From Gemmatimonadales bacterium (lineage in GTDB: Bacteria > Gemmatimonadota > Gemmatimonadetes > Palauibacterales > Palauibacteraceae), in the NCBI GenBank assembly GCA_009838765.1, contig VXQX01000051.1:31874-95873 (forward strand): a DNA stretch of 64,000 nucleotides. Reading direction: 5' to 3'. Each line of letters starts with the position of its first letter. Position 1 is the stretch's first letter. This document shows, piece after piece, positions 54,960-63,950 of this stretch. The position numbers and the translations under genes are program-made. The notes below the pieces were generated by a model, which saw nothing but the letters and a program-made list of their open reading frames with translations, ran no database searches and was not told the origin of the DNA.

Positions 54960-55415
54960 ATGAACCGGGAGTTGAAGGCGAAAGCGGCGCTCGCACCGAG
55001 GAGCTGGGCCGCGTTCGTGGCGCGGATGATCCTCGGCCTCATCTTCTTCATGGCCGGGTTCTGGAAGGTGTTCGAACTCGGAGCCGTCCAGCACGCGCGG
55101 GGCCTGTTCGTGGAGGCCTACGCCGACACGTTCCTCCCCGCCTGGTCGCTGTGGGCCGCCGGGGTCGCGATCCCGTTCATCGAACTCGTCTGCGGGGCGC
55201 TGATGCTGGCGGGCTGGCGGCGCCGGATCGCCGCGCTGGGGTTGGGCGGGGTCCTCATCCTCGTCACCTTCGGCCACCTGCTCGCCGAACCCCTCTACGT
55301 CTTCAGCGCGCACGTGATCCCGCGCACGCTCCTGCTCGTCATCGTCCTCCTCCTGTCCGAGGACGACCGCCTCAGCCTGGACGGCTGGCTCGCGCGCCGC
55401 GCCATCCCCCGCTGA
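54960..55415 (+). CDS. DoxX-like membrane protein
   Basis: A 151-residue protein with four hydrophobic segments. The first contains ARMILGLIFFMAGFWKVFEL, the DoxX pattern. PFIELVCGALMLAGWRR follows, then FGHLLAEPLY and the last span RTLLLVIVLLL. The biochemical role in this family is poorly defined (sometimes linked to quinone or thiol redox). No strong ribosome-binding site is visible before ATG 54960. Confidence 0.75.
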   Translation: MNRELKAKAALAPRSWAAFVARMILGLIFFMAGFWKVFELGAVQHARGLFVEAYADTFLPAWSLWAAGVAIPFIELVCGALMLAGWRRRIAALGLGGVLILVTFGHLLAEPLYVFSAHVIPRTLLLVIVLLLSEDDRLSLDGWLARRAIPR

Positions 55416-55466
55416 CCAACCCGGTCTCGCCCTGAAAACCTTCCCCAGGAAGATCTGACAAAGCCT

Positions 55467-55724
55467 GTGTGGGTGAACGGAAAGCGCGGACCGGGCGGAT
55501 TCCCGGCGCCCCTCAACAGTCCTCACGACCGGTACCGGTTCTGGCGCTGGTCCGACGTGGAAGGCTGGCTGAGAGGAGCCCTCGGAGGCGAACCGTGGTC
55601 GGCCGAGGATCACCTCCGGGCCGCGATCAACGCGGCGCTCGAACTCCGCCACCATTTCCGCCAGCTCGATCCCGAGGATCATCCCGACCTCCGCGCCCTC
55701 GCCGGCCCTGCCCTTAGCGGCTGA
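55467..55724 (+). CDS. Truncated helix-turn-helix (AlpA/HTH_17-like) protein fragment
   Basis: 85 residues from GTG 55467. VNGKRGPGGFPAPL and YRFWRWSDVEGWL match the second half of small AlpA-type DNA-binding domains, which normally begin with an additional helix pair. The reading frame is open back to the doxX stop but has no start and lacks the missing helices (only a PQEDLTKPV-like stub). A C-terminal helix (AEDHLRAAINAALELRHHFR) follows. It is either a shortened regulator or a decayed gene. Confidence 0.4.
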   Translation: MWVNGKRGPGGFPAPLNSPHDRYRFWRWSDVEGWLRGALGGEPWSAEDHLRAAINAALELRHHFRQLDPEDHPDLRALAGPALSG

Positions 55725-55751
55725 GACTCCTCCCGGCGTTCGATTCCCGGT

Positions 55752-58700
55752 TCACGGTGGGCCGATGGTGACCTCGCGTGCGCCGGCGGGGACCTCGACG
55801 CGCTCGACGGCGCCTCCGGGCCACCGGACCTCGATCGCCAGGGGGTCGCCCGAGAGGCCGAGGATCTGCACCGGATCGTCGTGGGAGCCGGTCCCGGACC
55901 CGGCCCTTACCTCGCGCGCGGGGCCGAGGCCGTCGGCGTACACCACGCGCAGCACGGCCCCGATTCCGTGGCGGTTCTCCGCGGTCCCGGCGACGCGAAC
56001 CCGCAGACCGGGCGAGGTTCCGGCGCCGCGAAACAGTCGCGCCGCGCCGCCGTTGATCCCCAGCACGAAATCGAGGCGGCCGTCGCCGTCGATGTCCGCG
56101 GCCGCGGCGCCGCGCTGGTCCCCGTAGGCGGCGACGCCCGACTCCTGTCCCGGGACCGGGCGGAACCCGCCGCGCCCGTCGCCCTCGAGCCATAGCCCCC
56201 GCCCCGCGTCGTAGCGCGGCGTGTCCTCGTCGGTGGCGAAGAAGTTCTGGGACAGGAACAGGTCCTCGCGGCCGTCTCCGTTGGCGTCCGCCACCAGGAC
56301 TCCGAGCGAAGGGGCCTGCTGCGCCTCGCGCGGCAGCGGCGCCGCCTCGAAACGGTCGCCCCGGTTGAGGAACACCATGTGCCGCAGTTCCCCCGCTTCC
56401 AGCCGACCCTCCGGCCACGCGCCGAGCGCCTCGGCGACGTCCGCCTCGGCATAGGCCGCACGCGTCGGCATGCGCCCGCCCACGGGCGGGATGTGCTCGG
56501 CGAGCCGGCCCAGCGCGGCCAGCGGCGCCGTCGCGCCGATCCGTTCGTCCCGCTGCGCCTCCACGAGGTCGAGCGTGCCGTTGCGGTCCACGTCGCCGAA
56601 ATGGAGTTCGAGCGGCGCCCCGGGCGTCGGACCGTACTCGGTGTTGTCCCCCCAGGCGACCGCCACCAGGTCCGGGCGCCCATCGCCGTCGAAGTCGCCC
56701 GCGGACACGCCGTTCCAGCGCCCGGGGTGCTCGCCGAGTCCCACCTCCTCCGTGACGTCGGTGAACCGCCCCCGGTCGTTCCGGAGCAGCCGCACGGGGC
56801 CCCACTCGATGGAGACGGCGAGGTCCGGATCGCCGTCCACGTCGTAGTCCGTGAACACGGCCCCGGTCACCATGCCGAGGCGCTCGAAGACCGCCACGTC
56901 CCGCCGGTCCTCCTCGAAGCCGCCACCCGGTCGGCCGCGGAAGACCCGGGAGGGGCCGGAGAGCGGATAACCGCCCGGCATGACCCGTGAGCCCGCGAAG
57001 AGATCGAGCCGTCCGTCGAGGTCGTAGTCGGCGACGGCCAGCGGGCCCACGGACCCCGACGACCCCGGTGCGACGCCGCGGTTGACCGGGGTCACCGCCA
57101 CACCCGTCATCGCCTCCCCCGGCCACTCGGCAGATACGACGGCCGGCACCTGGGCCACTTCCGCCGGCGGCGCTTCGTAGCTCGAAAGGCCGAGCAGCAC
57201 CCGGGCCGTATCGCCCGCAGGAAGCGGAATCACCGCGGTCTGGTCGACGGGCGCCCGCGGCCCCGCCAGCGCCACGCGGACCAGCGTCCCCTCGTCGTTC
57301 CGGAACAGGACCGGCGCCGCGCCGGCGCCCGACCCCAGCAGCAGGTCGGGGTCCCCGTCGCCGTCCGGATCGTGCCACGCCACGCTCGGCCCCATCCGGG
57401 ACAGACGCAGCGGGAGGAGCGGCTGCCGCGCCACCTCGGCGAACGGCGGCTCGTCGTGGATCGGCCCGAAGCTCTCGTCCAGTTCGAACCATGGAGTCGA
57501 CCCTGGGGCGGGCGCCGGCGCCGGCGCGGGCGTCCCCGTCTCGGCGCCCTCCGACGCCTCCGTTTCGAACACTTCGTACAGCCGATTCGCGCCATCGACG
57601 CGCACCACCGACCGGCCGCCGCCGCGCCAGTCCGCGCCCAGCGTGCCCTCGGCGGCGTCTCCCATCGCGAACGAGACGAGCGCCTCCGAACCCGAGAGAT
57701 ACCCGCCGCCCGCCGCGACCTCCTTCGTCTGGCGCGGGAGTCCGGGGACCTCCAGCCACACAGTCGCCCCGACCCCGGCCGTGTTCGGCGCCTCTCCCCG
57801 GAGCCGGACGGCCAGCCGCGGGGCCGCGGCGTCGTTGCGCAACAGCAGCGCCGGGTTGCCCAGCCGGTTCACGACCGCGTCCAGATCCCCATCTCCGTCG
57901 AAGTCCGCCAGCGCCGCCCCGTGCGACACGTCCGGCTCCGGCGCCACGCCCCAGGCGCGCCCCACCTCCTCGAACCCGGCCCCGCCCAGGTTCCGGAAGG
58001 CCACGTTGTGCAGCGGCAGCGGCCGATACAGGAGCGTGGACTCGCGCTCGCCCGAGAGCCCCGCCTCCCGGATCGAGATCTGCGTGTCCGCATCCATGAG
58101 GTCCCGGATGTGGCCGTTCGGGATGAGCAGGTCCTCGAACCCGTCCAGGTCCACGTCGAGGAAGAGCGCCGACCACGACCACCCGGACGCCTCGACGCCC
58201 GCCTGGCGCCCGATCTCGGCCCACGTGCCGTCCCCGCGGTTGGCGAGCAGCGTGTTGCGGTTCACCTGCTGTGCCCCGGCGGCTTCGCCGGGCGGCGTGT
58301 GCTCCACGCGCGACACCGGGTCCTGCGTCTTCCTCGCGCGCGAGTCGCGGGCCAGCATGTCGAGCACGAAGACGTCCGCGTCTCCGTCCCGGTCGACGTC
58401 CGAAAAGTCCACCGCCATGGAGGAGGCGCTCGTCGTGGGCAGCGCGTGGGGCGGCGGCGGGCGGAAGGTCCCGTCCCCCCGGTTGACCCACAGCCGGTCG
58501 GGGCTGTGCAGGTCGTTCGCGACGTAGAGGTCCGGGTCCCCGTCCCCGTCCAGATCCCCGAAGCGGGCCGCCAGCCCCCATTCGGTCGGGGCGGCCTCCA
58601 GCGGCGTGCCGCCGGCGTCGAGGAAGGCGCCGGAGGAGAACGGAACGTGCCGGAAGCCGCCGCTTTCGCCGCCGCCGCCGCCCGCGTCGCCTTCGCCTTC

Positions 58701-59597
58701 GGTGAACTCGTTCAGGTAGAGTTCATCGACCTCTCCCTTCTCGAGCCGCACGACGCCGTCGGCCCGCCACGCCAGCTCGTAGTGGTCGGCGAAGCGCTCC
58801 ACGACCTCGAATTCCCGCCCCGCCCGTCGCACCGTGTTCGGGAAGGCGACCTCGTCTCCGGGAAAGAGGTCCAGCACGGAGCGGCTCTTGTAGCGCGTCA
58901 GGTAGAGGTCGAGGTCCCCGTCCCCATCGATGTCGGCCAGCGCGCTCGACATTCCCCCGCGCGAATCCAGCAGCCCCGCTTCCGGCGCCTCCGCGAACCG
59001 GCCCGTCCCGTCGTTCAGGAAGAGGGACTTCGGACCCTCGATGGAGGTGACGATGAGATCGAGATCGCCGTCGCCATCCACGTCCGCGAGGGTGGCACCG
59101 GTCGAGAAACGGTCCCCCGCGGCGACTCCGCTCTCCGCGGCCGTCTCACGGAACCGCCAGTCCCCGAGGTTGAGGTAGAGGGCGTTCGGGCCCTCGAGAC
59201 GGGCCACGTAGATGTCCGGCCGGCCGTCCCCGTTCACGTCGCCCGCCGCCACGCCGGAGCCGTTGGCGCGCATCTGGTTCTCGATGAAGCTCGAATCCTG
59301 GAGCGCATTGGCGAAATCGACCCCGGACCACGAGGGGGGAACGGAGGTGAAGCCCGCCTCGCCGCCATCGACCGCCAGGGGCCGCCAGCGGGCGCCCGGG
59401 GCCTCCGTCCACTCCGTCGGTTGCGCGGGAGCGGAAAAGTCCGCCGGACCACAGGCGGCGGCCGCAGCCAGCACCGCACAGGCGGCGGGCGCGACCGGGA
59501 GCGGAGGAAAGCGACGACTCGCCCTCTGAAGGGCGGCCCGGAATCCGAAAACGATCACGCCGCGGGAGAGACGCTCAGAATCCGGAGAGGATGGCAT
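55752..59597 (-). CDS. Large secreted FG-GAP/UnbV (CRTAC1-type) repeat protein
   Basis: A 1281-residue exported protein with a hydrophobic N-terminal segment ending AAAAACG, a possible lipobox. It contains at least ten FG-GAP/VCBS calcium-type motifs (GDVNGDGRPDIYVA, ADVDGDGDLDLIV, ADIDGDGDLDLYL and others) arranged as two propeller-like blocks. Each is followed by an ASPIC/UnbV-like segment (GVGATVWLEV near 610; HGIGAVLRVVYADG near 1215). A Pro-Ala linker is near 690. It is likely a surface adhesin or ligand-binding protein. Starts at 59597 or GTG 59558. It overlaps the upstream small gene and belongs to the S9 peptidase operon. Confidence 0.88.
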   Translation of the reverse strand: MPSSPDSERLSRGVIVFGFRAALQRASRRFPPLPVAPAACAVLAAAAACGPADFSAPAQPTEWTEAPGARWRPLAVDGGEAGFTSVPPSWSGVDFANALQDSSFIENQMRANGSGVAAGDVNGDGRPDIYVARLEGPNALYLNLGDWRFRETAAESGVAAGDRFSTGATLADVDGDGDLDLIVTSIEGPKSLFLNDGTGRFAEAPEAGLLDSRGGMSSALADIDGDGDLDLYLTRYKSRSVLDLFPGDEVAFPNTVRRAGREFEVVERFADHYELAWRADGVVRLEKGEVDELYLNEFTEGEGDAGGGGGESGGFRHVPFSSGAFLDAGGTPLEAAPTEWGLAARFGDLDGDGDPDLYVANDLHSPDRLWVNRGDGTFRPPPPHALPTTSASSMAVDFSDVDRDGDADVFVLDMLARDSRARKTQDPVSRVEHTPPGEAAGAQQVNRNTLLANRGDGTWAEIGRQAGVEASGWSWSALFLDVDLDGFEDLLIPNGHIRDLMDADTQISIREAGLSGERESTLLYRPLPLHNVAFRNLGGAGFEEVGRAWGVAPEPDVSHGAALADFDGDGDLDAVVNRLGNPALLLRNDAAAPRLAVRLRGEAPNTAGVGATVWLEVPGLPRQTKEVAAGGGYLSGSEALVSFAMGDAAEGTLGADWRGGGRSVVRVDGANRLYEVFETEASEGAETGTPAPAPAPAPGSTPWFELDESFGPIHDEPPFAEVARQPLLPLRLSRMGPSVAWHDPDGDGDPDLLLGSGAGAAPVLFRNDEGTLVRVALAGPRAPVDQTAVIPLPAGDTARVLLGLSSYEAPPAEVAQVPAVVSAEWPGEAMTGVAVTPVNRGVAPGSSGSVGPLAVADYDLDGRLDLFAGSRVMPGGYPLSGPSRVFRGRPGGGFEEDRRDVAVFERLGMVTGAVFTDYDVDGDPDLAVSIEWGPVRLLRNDRGRFTDVTEEVGLGEHPGRWNGVSAGDFDGDGRPDLVAVAWGDNTEYGPTPGAPLELHFGDVDRNGTLDLVEAQRDERIGATAPLAALGRLAEHIPPVGGRMPTRAAYAEADVAEALGAWPEGRLEAGELRHMVFLNRGDRFEAAPLPREAQQAPSLGVLVADANGDGREDLFLSQNFFATDEDTPRYDAGRGLWLEGDGRGGFRPVPGQESGVAAYGDQRGAAAADIDGDGRLDFVLGINGGAARLFRGAGTSPGLRVRVAGTAENRHGIGAVLRVVYADGLGPAREVRAGSGTGSHDDPVQILGLSGDPLAIEVRWPGGAVERVEVPAGAREVTIGPP

Positions 59598-60192
59598 CCG
59601 CGCGGCCGACCAGGGCCCGGTTCAGCGACAGCCAACTCTCGACCGTAGCCGCGTCGGCCCAGCCCGAGGCGGCCGCCGCCGCGAGCCCCGAACCCTCCGG
59701 CCAGGGCCGGCGCTCGACGAACTCGAGCACCACCTCGAAGGCCGAGAACACGGTAGGGTCCACTTCGGCGCCGATCGAGGCGAGCCGCTCCGAAGCGGCG
59801 CGCCATTCCGCGCGGGTCGCCGCATCCACCGCCAGCTGCGGCAGTCGCACGGCGCCCGCCAGCGAACCCGCCAGCGGACCCGCCGCATCCGCGGCGGCGC
59901 CCGGGACGACCCAGGTCACGATCTGCCCCTCGAGCCCGAAACGCCGGTACTCCTGCAGGCGATAGAAGCGGGCGAGCGCGAGTTCCTGCAGCAGCCGGGC
60001 CGACTCATCCGCGGCCTGAGCGAGCTGGCCGAGCCGCTGGCCCTGCCGATCCGCCATGCCCCGCAGGAGGTCCGCAGCCTCGCCGCCCCCATCCGGGGCC
60101 GCTCCGCGCGCCCCGCCCAGCGCGAGCCCCGCGGCGACGCCCGCGGCCAGACCCACGAGGAGTGCCGCGGCGGTGGCGCGGACTCGCTTCAC
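59575..60192 (-). CDS. Membrane-anchored hypothetical protein
   Basis: 205 residues from GTG 60192, which overlaps the peptidase stop as GTGA. One N-terminal hydrophobic segment (AAALLVGLAAGVAAGLALGG) is followed by a mostly helical, alanine-rich periplasmic part with no recognised motif. LQELALARFYRLQEYRRFG and SLNRALVGRADAILSG are distinctive. Located between the S9 peptidase and the CRTAC1-type gene, so probably part of the same export or surface function. Confidence 0.6.
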   Translation of the reverse strand: MKRVRATAAALLVGLAAGVAAGLALGGARGAAPDGGGEAADLLRGMADRQGQRLGQLAQAADESARLLQELALARFYRLQEYRRFGLEGQIVTWVVPGAAADAAGPLAGSLAGAVRLPQLAVDAATRAEWRAASERLASIGAEVDPTVFSAFEVVLEFVERRPWPEGSGLAAAAASGWADAATVESWLSLNRALVGRADAILSGF

Positions 60193-62732
60193 GGCGAGTC
60201 CGTGGTCGTGCGCGCGCCGTCTTCCCCGACGCCCTTCACGTAGCGGTCGAACCAGTCGATCCAGCGCGCCCACATGTCGAGGTTGTTCTCGATCGCCCGC
60301 GGCGTGTGCGACTCGAAGGGATATTCGAACAGCGCCGCCGTCTTCCCGAGTCCCGTGAGCGCCTGGATCATGCGCCTCGACTGGATGGGATAGGTGCCCG
60401 AGTTGTTGTCGTCCGCCCCGTGGTAGAGGAGGAGCGGCGTATTGATCTGGTCCGCCTTGAAGAACGGAGACATCTCCATGTAGACGTGGGGCGCCTCCCA
60501 GATGTCGCGCGGCTCGGCCTGGAACCCCATCGGCGTGAGCGAGCGGTTGTAGGCGCCGTCCCCCGCGATCCCCGCCTTGAAGAAGGGCGTGTGGGCGAGG
60601 AAGTTCGCCGTCGCGAAGGCGCCGTAGCTGTGGCCGCCGTGGCCGATCCGGTCCATGTCGACGACGCCGAGCGCGTCCACCGTGCGGATCGCGGCGTACA
60701 TCCCGTCGACCATGTTCGAGATGTAGTAGTCGTTGTAATTCTCGCCCACGATCGGGATGTCGGGATAGACGATCGCGTACCCCTGCGTGAGCCAGATGTC
60801 CGACCAGCGCAGCCAGGTCAGGTTCGTGTACGCGTTGTGGTTGCGCGCGCGGACCGTCGCGTTGTCGAAGTCGTCCTCGCTCCGGTACTCGCGGGGATAA
60901 GTCCAGAAGACCGCGGGCACCCGCGTACCTTCGACGTAATCGACCGGGAGCGACACCCGCCCCTGAATCTCGAGCCCGTCGCGGCGCGTGAACTCGAAGT
61001 CGATGCGGCGCGCGGCGGTGAGTTGCGGGAACGGATCCACGTTCCGCGTCAGGTTCTCCATCCCGCCGCCCCGGGTCCACAGGTAGCTGTCCGGGAACGT
61101 GTTCTTCCCCTCCCGGCTCACGACGAGACGCGCCATGTCGGCGTCGAGCGGCACGAGCGGCTGGTCGAAGCTGTCCCGCGACCCCTCGAACACGCGCTCG
61201 GTAGTCCCGTCGGGGATCGACAGCCGGTCGACGAACGGCTGCGGCCGGAAGTCCTCCTTCCACCCGTCGCCGCGCAGGTAGGCACTCGTCCCGCCGGAAG
61301 ACATCCAGGCGTACTCGATCCCGTTCCCGGTGCGGGCCGTGAGAAGGTCGCCCGGCAACTCGACGGCATCGCCCGGGTCGTGCAACGGAACCAGGGCATG
61401 CCCCTCCGGGTCGCCGCTCCCCAGCGCGTAGTGCACGAGCGCGGCATCGCCATCCCGCCGCACGTCGGCGAAGGCGTGACGGCCGTCCGCGGAGTAGGTG
61501 ACGCCCGAGATCCGGTCATCGCTCGTGGCCACGACCTCCGCGTCGCTGTCGCCGAACGGGGCGCGCAGCAGCATGATGCGGTCGGGGCGGTCGTCCTCCC
61601 CTTCCTCGGCCTCATCTTCACCCGCCTCCGCTTCCGCGCGCTGCAGGTAGGAGATTCCGCTCCCATCCGGACGCCACATCCAGTCGCGCGGCCCCCCGCC
61701 CGGTCCGCCGCCGCGCGCGCTTTCGCGCAGCTCGCGTTCCTCCAGCGTGGCGAGCACGTCGCCGCTCTCCACCTCGATGACCTCGGTGACGCGCGGGAAG
61801 CCGGTGTAGCTCGCGATGTAGGAGAAGGGACGTGTGAGGCGGGTGGCGATCACGTGCCGCCCGTCGGGACTCGACGACAGCGACTCGTACATGCCCGGCT
61901 CCCCGATGGTCCGCGGGGGTCGGCCGGGCGCCAACTCCACGATCTGGCTGCGCGTGTAATACTCGAACAGGTCTGCGCCGTGCTCGTCCTCGAGCAGGAA
62001 GGGCATCGTGCGCGTCGGCGTGGCATCCGCCCGCGTGTGACGAATCGTGGGGCCCGAGGGCAGCGCCGGAGCCGGCGGCGGGGATCCGCGGTTCGCCGGG
62101 GCCGCCAGCGTGAGGACCGAGCCCGCCGGCGTCCATTGCAGCATGCGCGAAGGCGCCGATCCCTGGCCGCGCGACGAGGTCCCGATCGTCGCGATGACCC
62201 GCGCGTCGCCGGCGGGCGTCACGCTTCCGTCGCTCGTGTCCGCGATCCAGACCTCCGTGCGCTCCTCGAGGTGCGCGAGGAAGGCGAGCCGCGAGCCGTC
62301 GGGCGACCACATGAAGTCGCTCACGTAGATCCCATCCGGCAGGTCCACGTCGGTATAGGCGCGCCCGCTCAGCGAGTAGAAGCGGAAGCCGTACAGGCCG
62401 TAGATGTCGAGGTGCCACGGGCGGTCGGCGCGCGCCCGGATCTCCAGCATCCCGAGGCGCAGCGTCTCTTCCCCCACCTCGGCCAGCGTCGAAAGCTCCG
62501 TGGAGAGCGGCACGACGAAGTGATCGCCGTCCGGACTCACGTGATCCAGCGTCGCGTAGTTGGGGTCGGTCGCGAAGAGATCCTGCACCGCCGCATCGGG
62601 CAGAATGTACCCCTGCGGGATGTCGAGGCCGGCCTTCTCCTCCGCCTCCTGAGCGGCCAGCTGCGGAGGCGCGGCGCCGACCGACGCCAAGGCGAAGAGG
62701 ACGGGAAGACTGGGCAAGATCCTCATCATCAA
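60189..62732 (-). CDS. Secreted S9-family prolyl oligopeptidase-like peptidase
   Basis: An 847-residue exported serine peptidase. Signal peptide about 1-27, a propeller domain to about 580 (WSPDGSRLAFLAHLEE blades), then the alpha/beta hydrolase. Catalytic residues: Ser in GHGGHSYGAFA, Asp in YHGADDNNSGT, His in FESHTPRAIE. LPVDYVEGTRVPAVFW begins the catalytic domain. An acid-rich insert (EAGEDEAEEGEDD) lies in the propeller. It should cleave short peptides in the periplasm or outside. CAGGAG precedes the ATG. First gene of a three-gene operon. Confidence 0.92.
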   Translation of the reverse strand: MMMRILPSLPVLFALASVGAAPPQLAAQEAEEKAGLDIPQGYILPDAAVQDLFATDPNYATLDHVSPDGDHFVVPLSTELSTLAEVGEETLRLGMLEIRARADRPWHLDIYGLYGFRFYSLSGRAYTDVDLPDGIYVSDFMWSPDGSRLAFLAHLEERTEVWIADTSDGSVTPAGDARVIATIGTSSRGQGSAPSRMLQWTPAGSVLTLAAPANRGSPPPAPALPSGPTIRHTRADATPTRTMPFLLEDEHGADLFEYYTRSQIVELAPGRPPRTIGEPGMYESLSSSPDGRHVIATRLTRPFSYIASYTGFPRVTEVIEVESGDVLATLEERELRESARGGGPGGGPRDWMWRPDGSGISYLQRAEAEAGEDEAEEGEDDRPDRIMLLRAPFGDSDAEVVATSDDRISGVTYSADGRHAFADVRRDGDAALVHYALGSGDPEGHALVPLHDPGDAVELPGDLLTARTGNGIEYAWMSSGGTSAYLRGDGWKEDFRPQPFVDRLSIPDGTTERVFEGSRDSFDQPLVPLDADMARLVVSREGKNTFPDSYLWTRGGGMENLTRNVDPFPQLTAARRIDFEFTRRDGLEIQGRVSLPVDYVEGTRVPAVFWTYPREYRSEDDFDNATVRARNHNAYTNLTWLRWSDIWLTQGYAIVYPDIPIVGENYNDYYISNMVDGMYAAIRTVDALGVVDMDRIGHGGHSYGAFATANFLAHTPFFKAGIAGDGAYNRSLTPMGFQAEPRDIWEAPHVYMEMSPFFKADQINTPLLLYHGADDNNSGTYPIQSRRMIQALTGLGKTAALFEYPFESHTPRAIENNLDMWARWIDWFDRYVKGVGEDGARTTTDSP

Positions 62733-62764
62733 ACTCCTGAAACGGGTTGCGAACTTCCGCCGTT

Positions 62765-62795
62765 TACGCGTACAGGTCGTCTACGCGAACAGGTC
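62765..62795. repeat. 14-bp direct repeats between the divergent S9 and SnoaL-like genes
   Basis: TACGCGTACAGGTC (62765-62778) and TACGCGAACAGGTC (62782-62795) differ at one position with a 17-bp period. The intergenic region is only 95 bp, so binding here could control both directions. Confidence 0.5.
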
Positions 62796-62827
62796 AACGT
62801 ATCGATCCCAACGGTGATCGAGGGAAT

Positions 62828-63319
62828 ATGACGAACGTGACGAAGTTCTGCTTGTGCCTCACGGCGGCGGCAGGCCTTGGGTGCGGGGCAGGCGCCGCGC
62901 CGTTAACGGAGGTGCACGCCGCGGCGATCCGCGATAGCGTGTCGGCGGCGATGCAGGAGTTCCGAGACCTCGGGACGGCGGCGGACTGGGAGGCCGTCGG
63001 CGACTTCTACTCCGAATCCCCGAACTTCCGTTTCTACGAGAACGGCACCCTCCAGTATCGGAGCGCGGCGGATGTCCGGGCCGCGTTGGGCGCATTTCCT
63101 CCGGGGACGCGCATCCGGACGGAATACCGGGATACGGATGTCGTGGCGCTGGCGCCGGGACTCGCCCACGTCCGCGCCCGCTTCGAGAGCACCTTCACAA
63201 GCGCCGACGGGTCCGCCTTCGGCTTCGGCGGAGCCGTGACGCTGATCTGGACGCACGAGCCCGGAGGCTGGCGGATCCTGACCGGCCACTCCTCGGCTCC
63301 CGTCCCGCGGGGAGGGTAG
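62828..63319 (+). CDS. SnoaL/DUF4440-like lipoprotein
   Basis: 163 residues starting at ATG 62828 after GAGGGA. The N-terminus is lipoprotein-like (AAAGLGCGAG, Cys near 19). The fold pattern is that of SnoaL-like proteins: DWEAVGDFYSESPNFRFYEN, SAADVRAAL, LAHVRARFESTF and a terminal GGWRILTGHSS. Such proteins may be small-molecule binders or isomerases; nothing here fixes a substrate. The longer upstream frame lacks homology. Confidence 0.75.
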   Translation: MTNVTKFCLCLTAAAGLGCGAGAAPLTEVHAAAIRDSVSAAMQEFRDLGTAADWEAVGDFYSESPNFRFYENGTLQYRSAADVRAALGAFPPGTRIRTEYRDTDVVALAPGLAHVRARFESTFTSADGSAFGFGGAVTLIWTHEPGGWRILTGHSSAPVPRGG

Positions 63320-63324
63320 GCGCC

Positions 63325-63891
63325 ATGTCCGACATTCCTCCGGAAACCGGCACCGGGCCCCGGGACGCCGTCGAGTCGCTCATCCGGCGGGGGATGGCCG
63401 CGCGGCGGGAGGACCGGCCGGACGAGGCGATGCGGCACATGAAGGCGGCCGTCAGGCTCGCTCGCTTCGGGGAGGACCCGCTCGCGCTCGCCCGCGCCCT
63501 CCACGGACAGGCGAACGTCGAGCGGGACGGGGGGAACGCGCACGCGGCAGTCGCTCTCTACCTCGAAGCCGTCCCCCTCTGCCGCCAGGGGGACGACCCG
63601 CTCATCCTGGCCCACACCGCGCGTCACCTGGGAGATGTCCTTCGCGAGCTCGGTGAATTCAACAAGGCGGCACAGTGTTATGCGGAAGCGCTGGCCGTGT
63701 ACCGGGCGGATCCGGCCGCCCCGCCGCTCGATGCCGCGAATGCCGTGCGGTCCGCGGCCATCCTGTGCGAGGCGCAGAACGAGCCCGACCAGGCCCGTCA
63801 ACTCTGGCTCGAGGCTCGCGACCTGTACGGCGTGGCCGGCGTCGAAGCCGGCGTGTCCGAGAGCGCGTCCCACCTCGAACGCCTCCGCTGA
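63325..63891 (+). CDS. Tetratricopeptide-repeat protein
   Basis: A 188-residue soluble protein with about four TPR-like helix pairs: ALARALHGQANVERDGGNA, AAVALYLEAVPLCRQG, ILAHTARHLGDVLRELGEF, NKAAQCYAEALAVYR, then a more divergent pair. Probably a protein-protein adaptor. GGAGGG lies 8 nt before ATG 63325; it starts 5 nt after the SnoaL-like gene and is likely co-transcribed. Confidence 0.78.
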   Translation: MSDIPPETGTGPRDAVESLIRRGMAARREDRPDEAMRHMKAAVRLARFGEDPLALARALHGQANVERDGGNAHAAVALYLEAVPLCRQGDDPLILAHTARHLGDVLRELGEFNKAAQCYAEALAVYRADPAAPPLDAANAVRSAAILCEAQNEPDQARQLWLEARDLYGVAGVEAGVSESASHLERLR

Positions 63892-63950
63892 CGTCCCTCC
63901 GGGGACGACGCACCACGCCTCTACACCTCGCGGTCGGCTGTGAGAGCGGA

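Noticed and set aside
57372..59648. 758-residue plus-strand open frame
   Set aside because: Antisense shadow of the FG-GAP repeat gene; the apparent repetition mirrors the DGDGD codons of the real protein.
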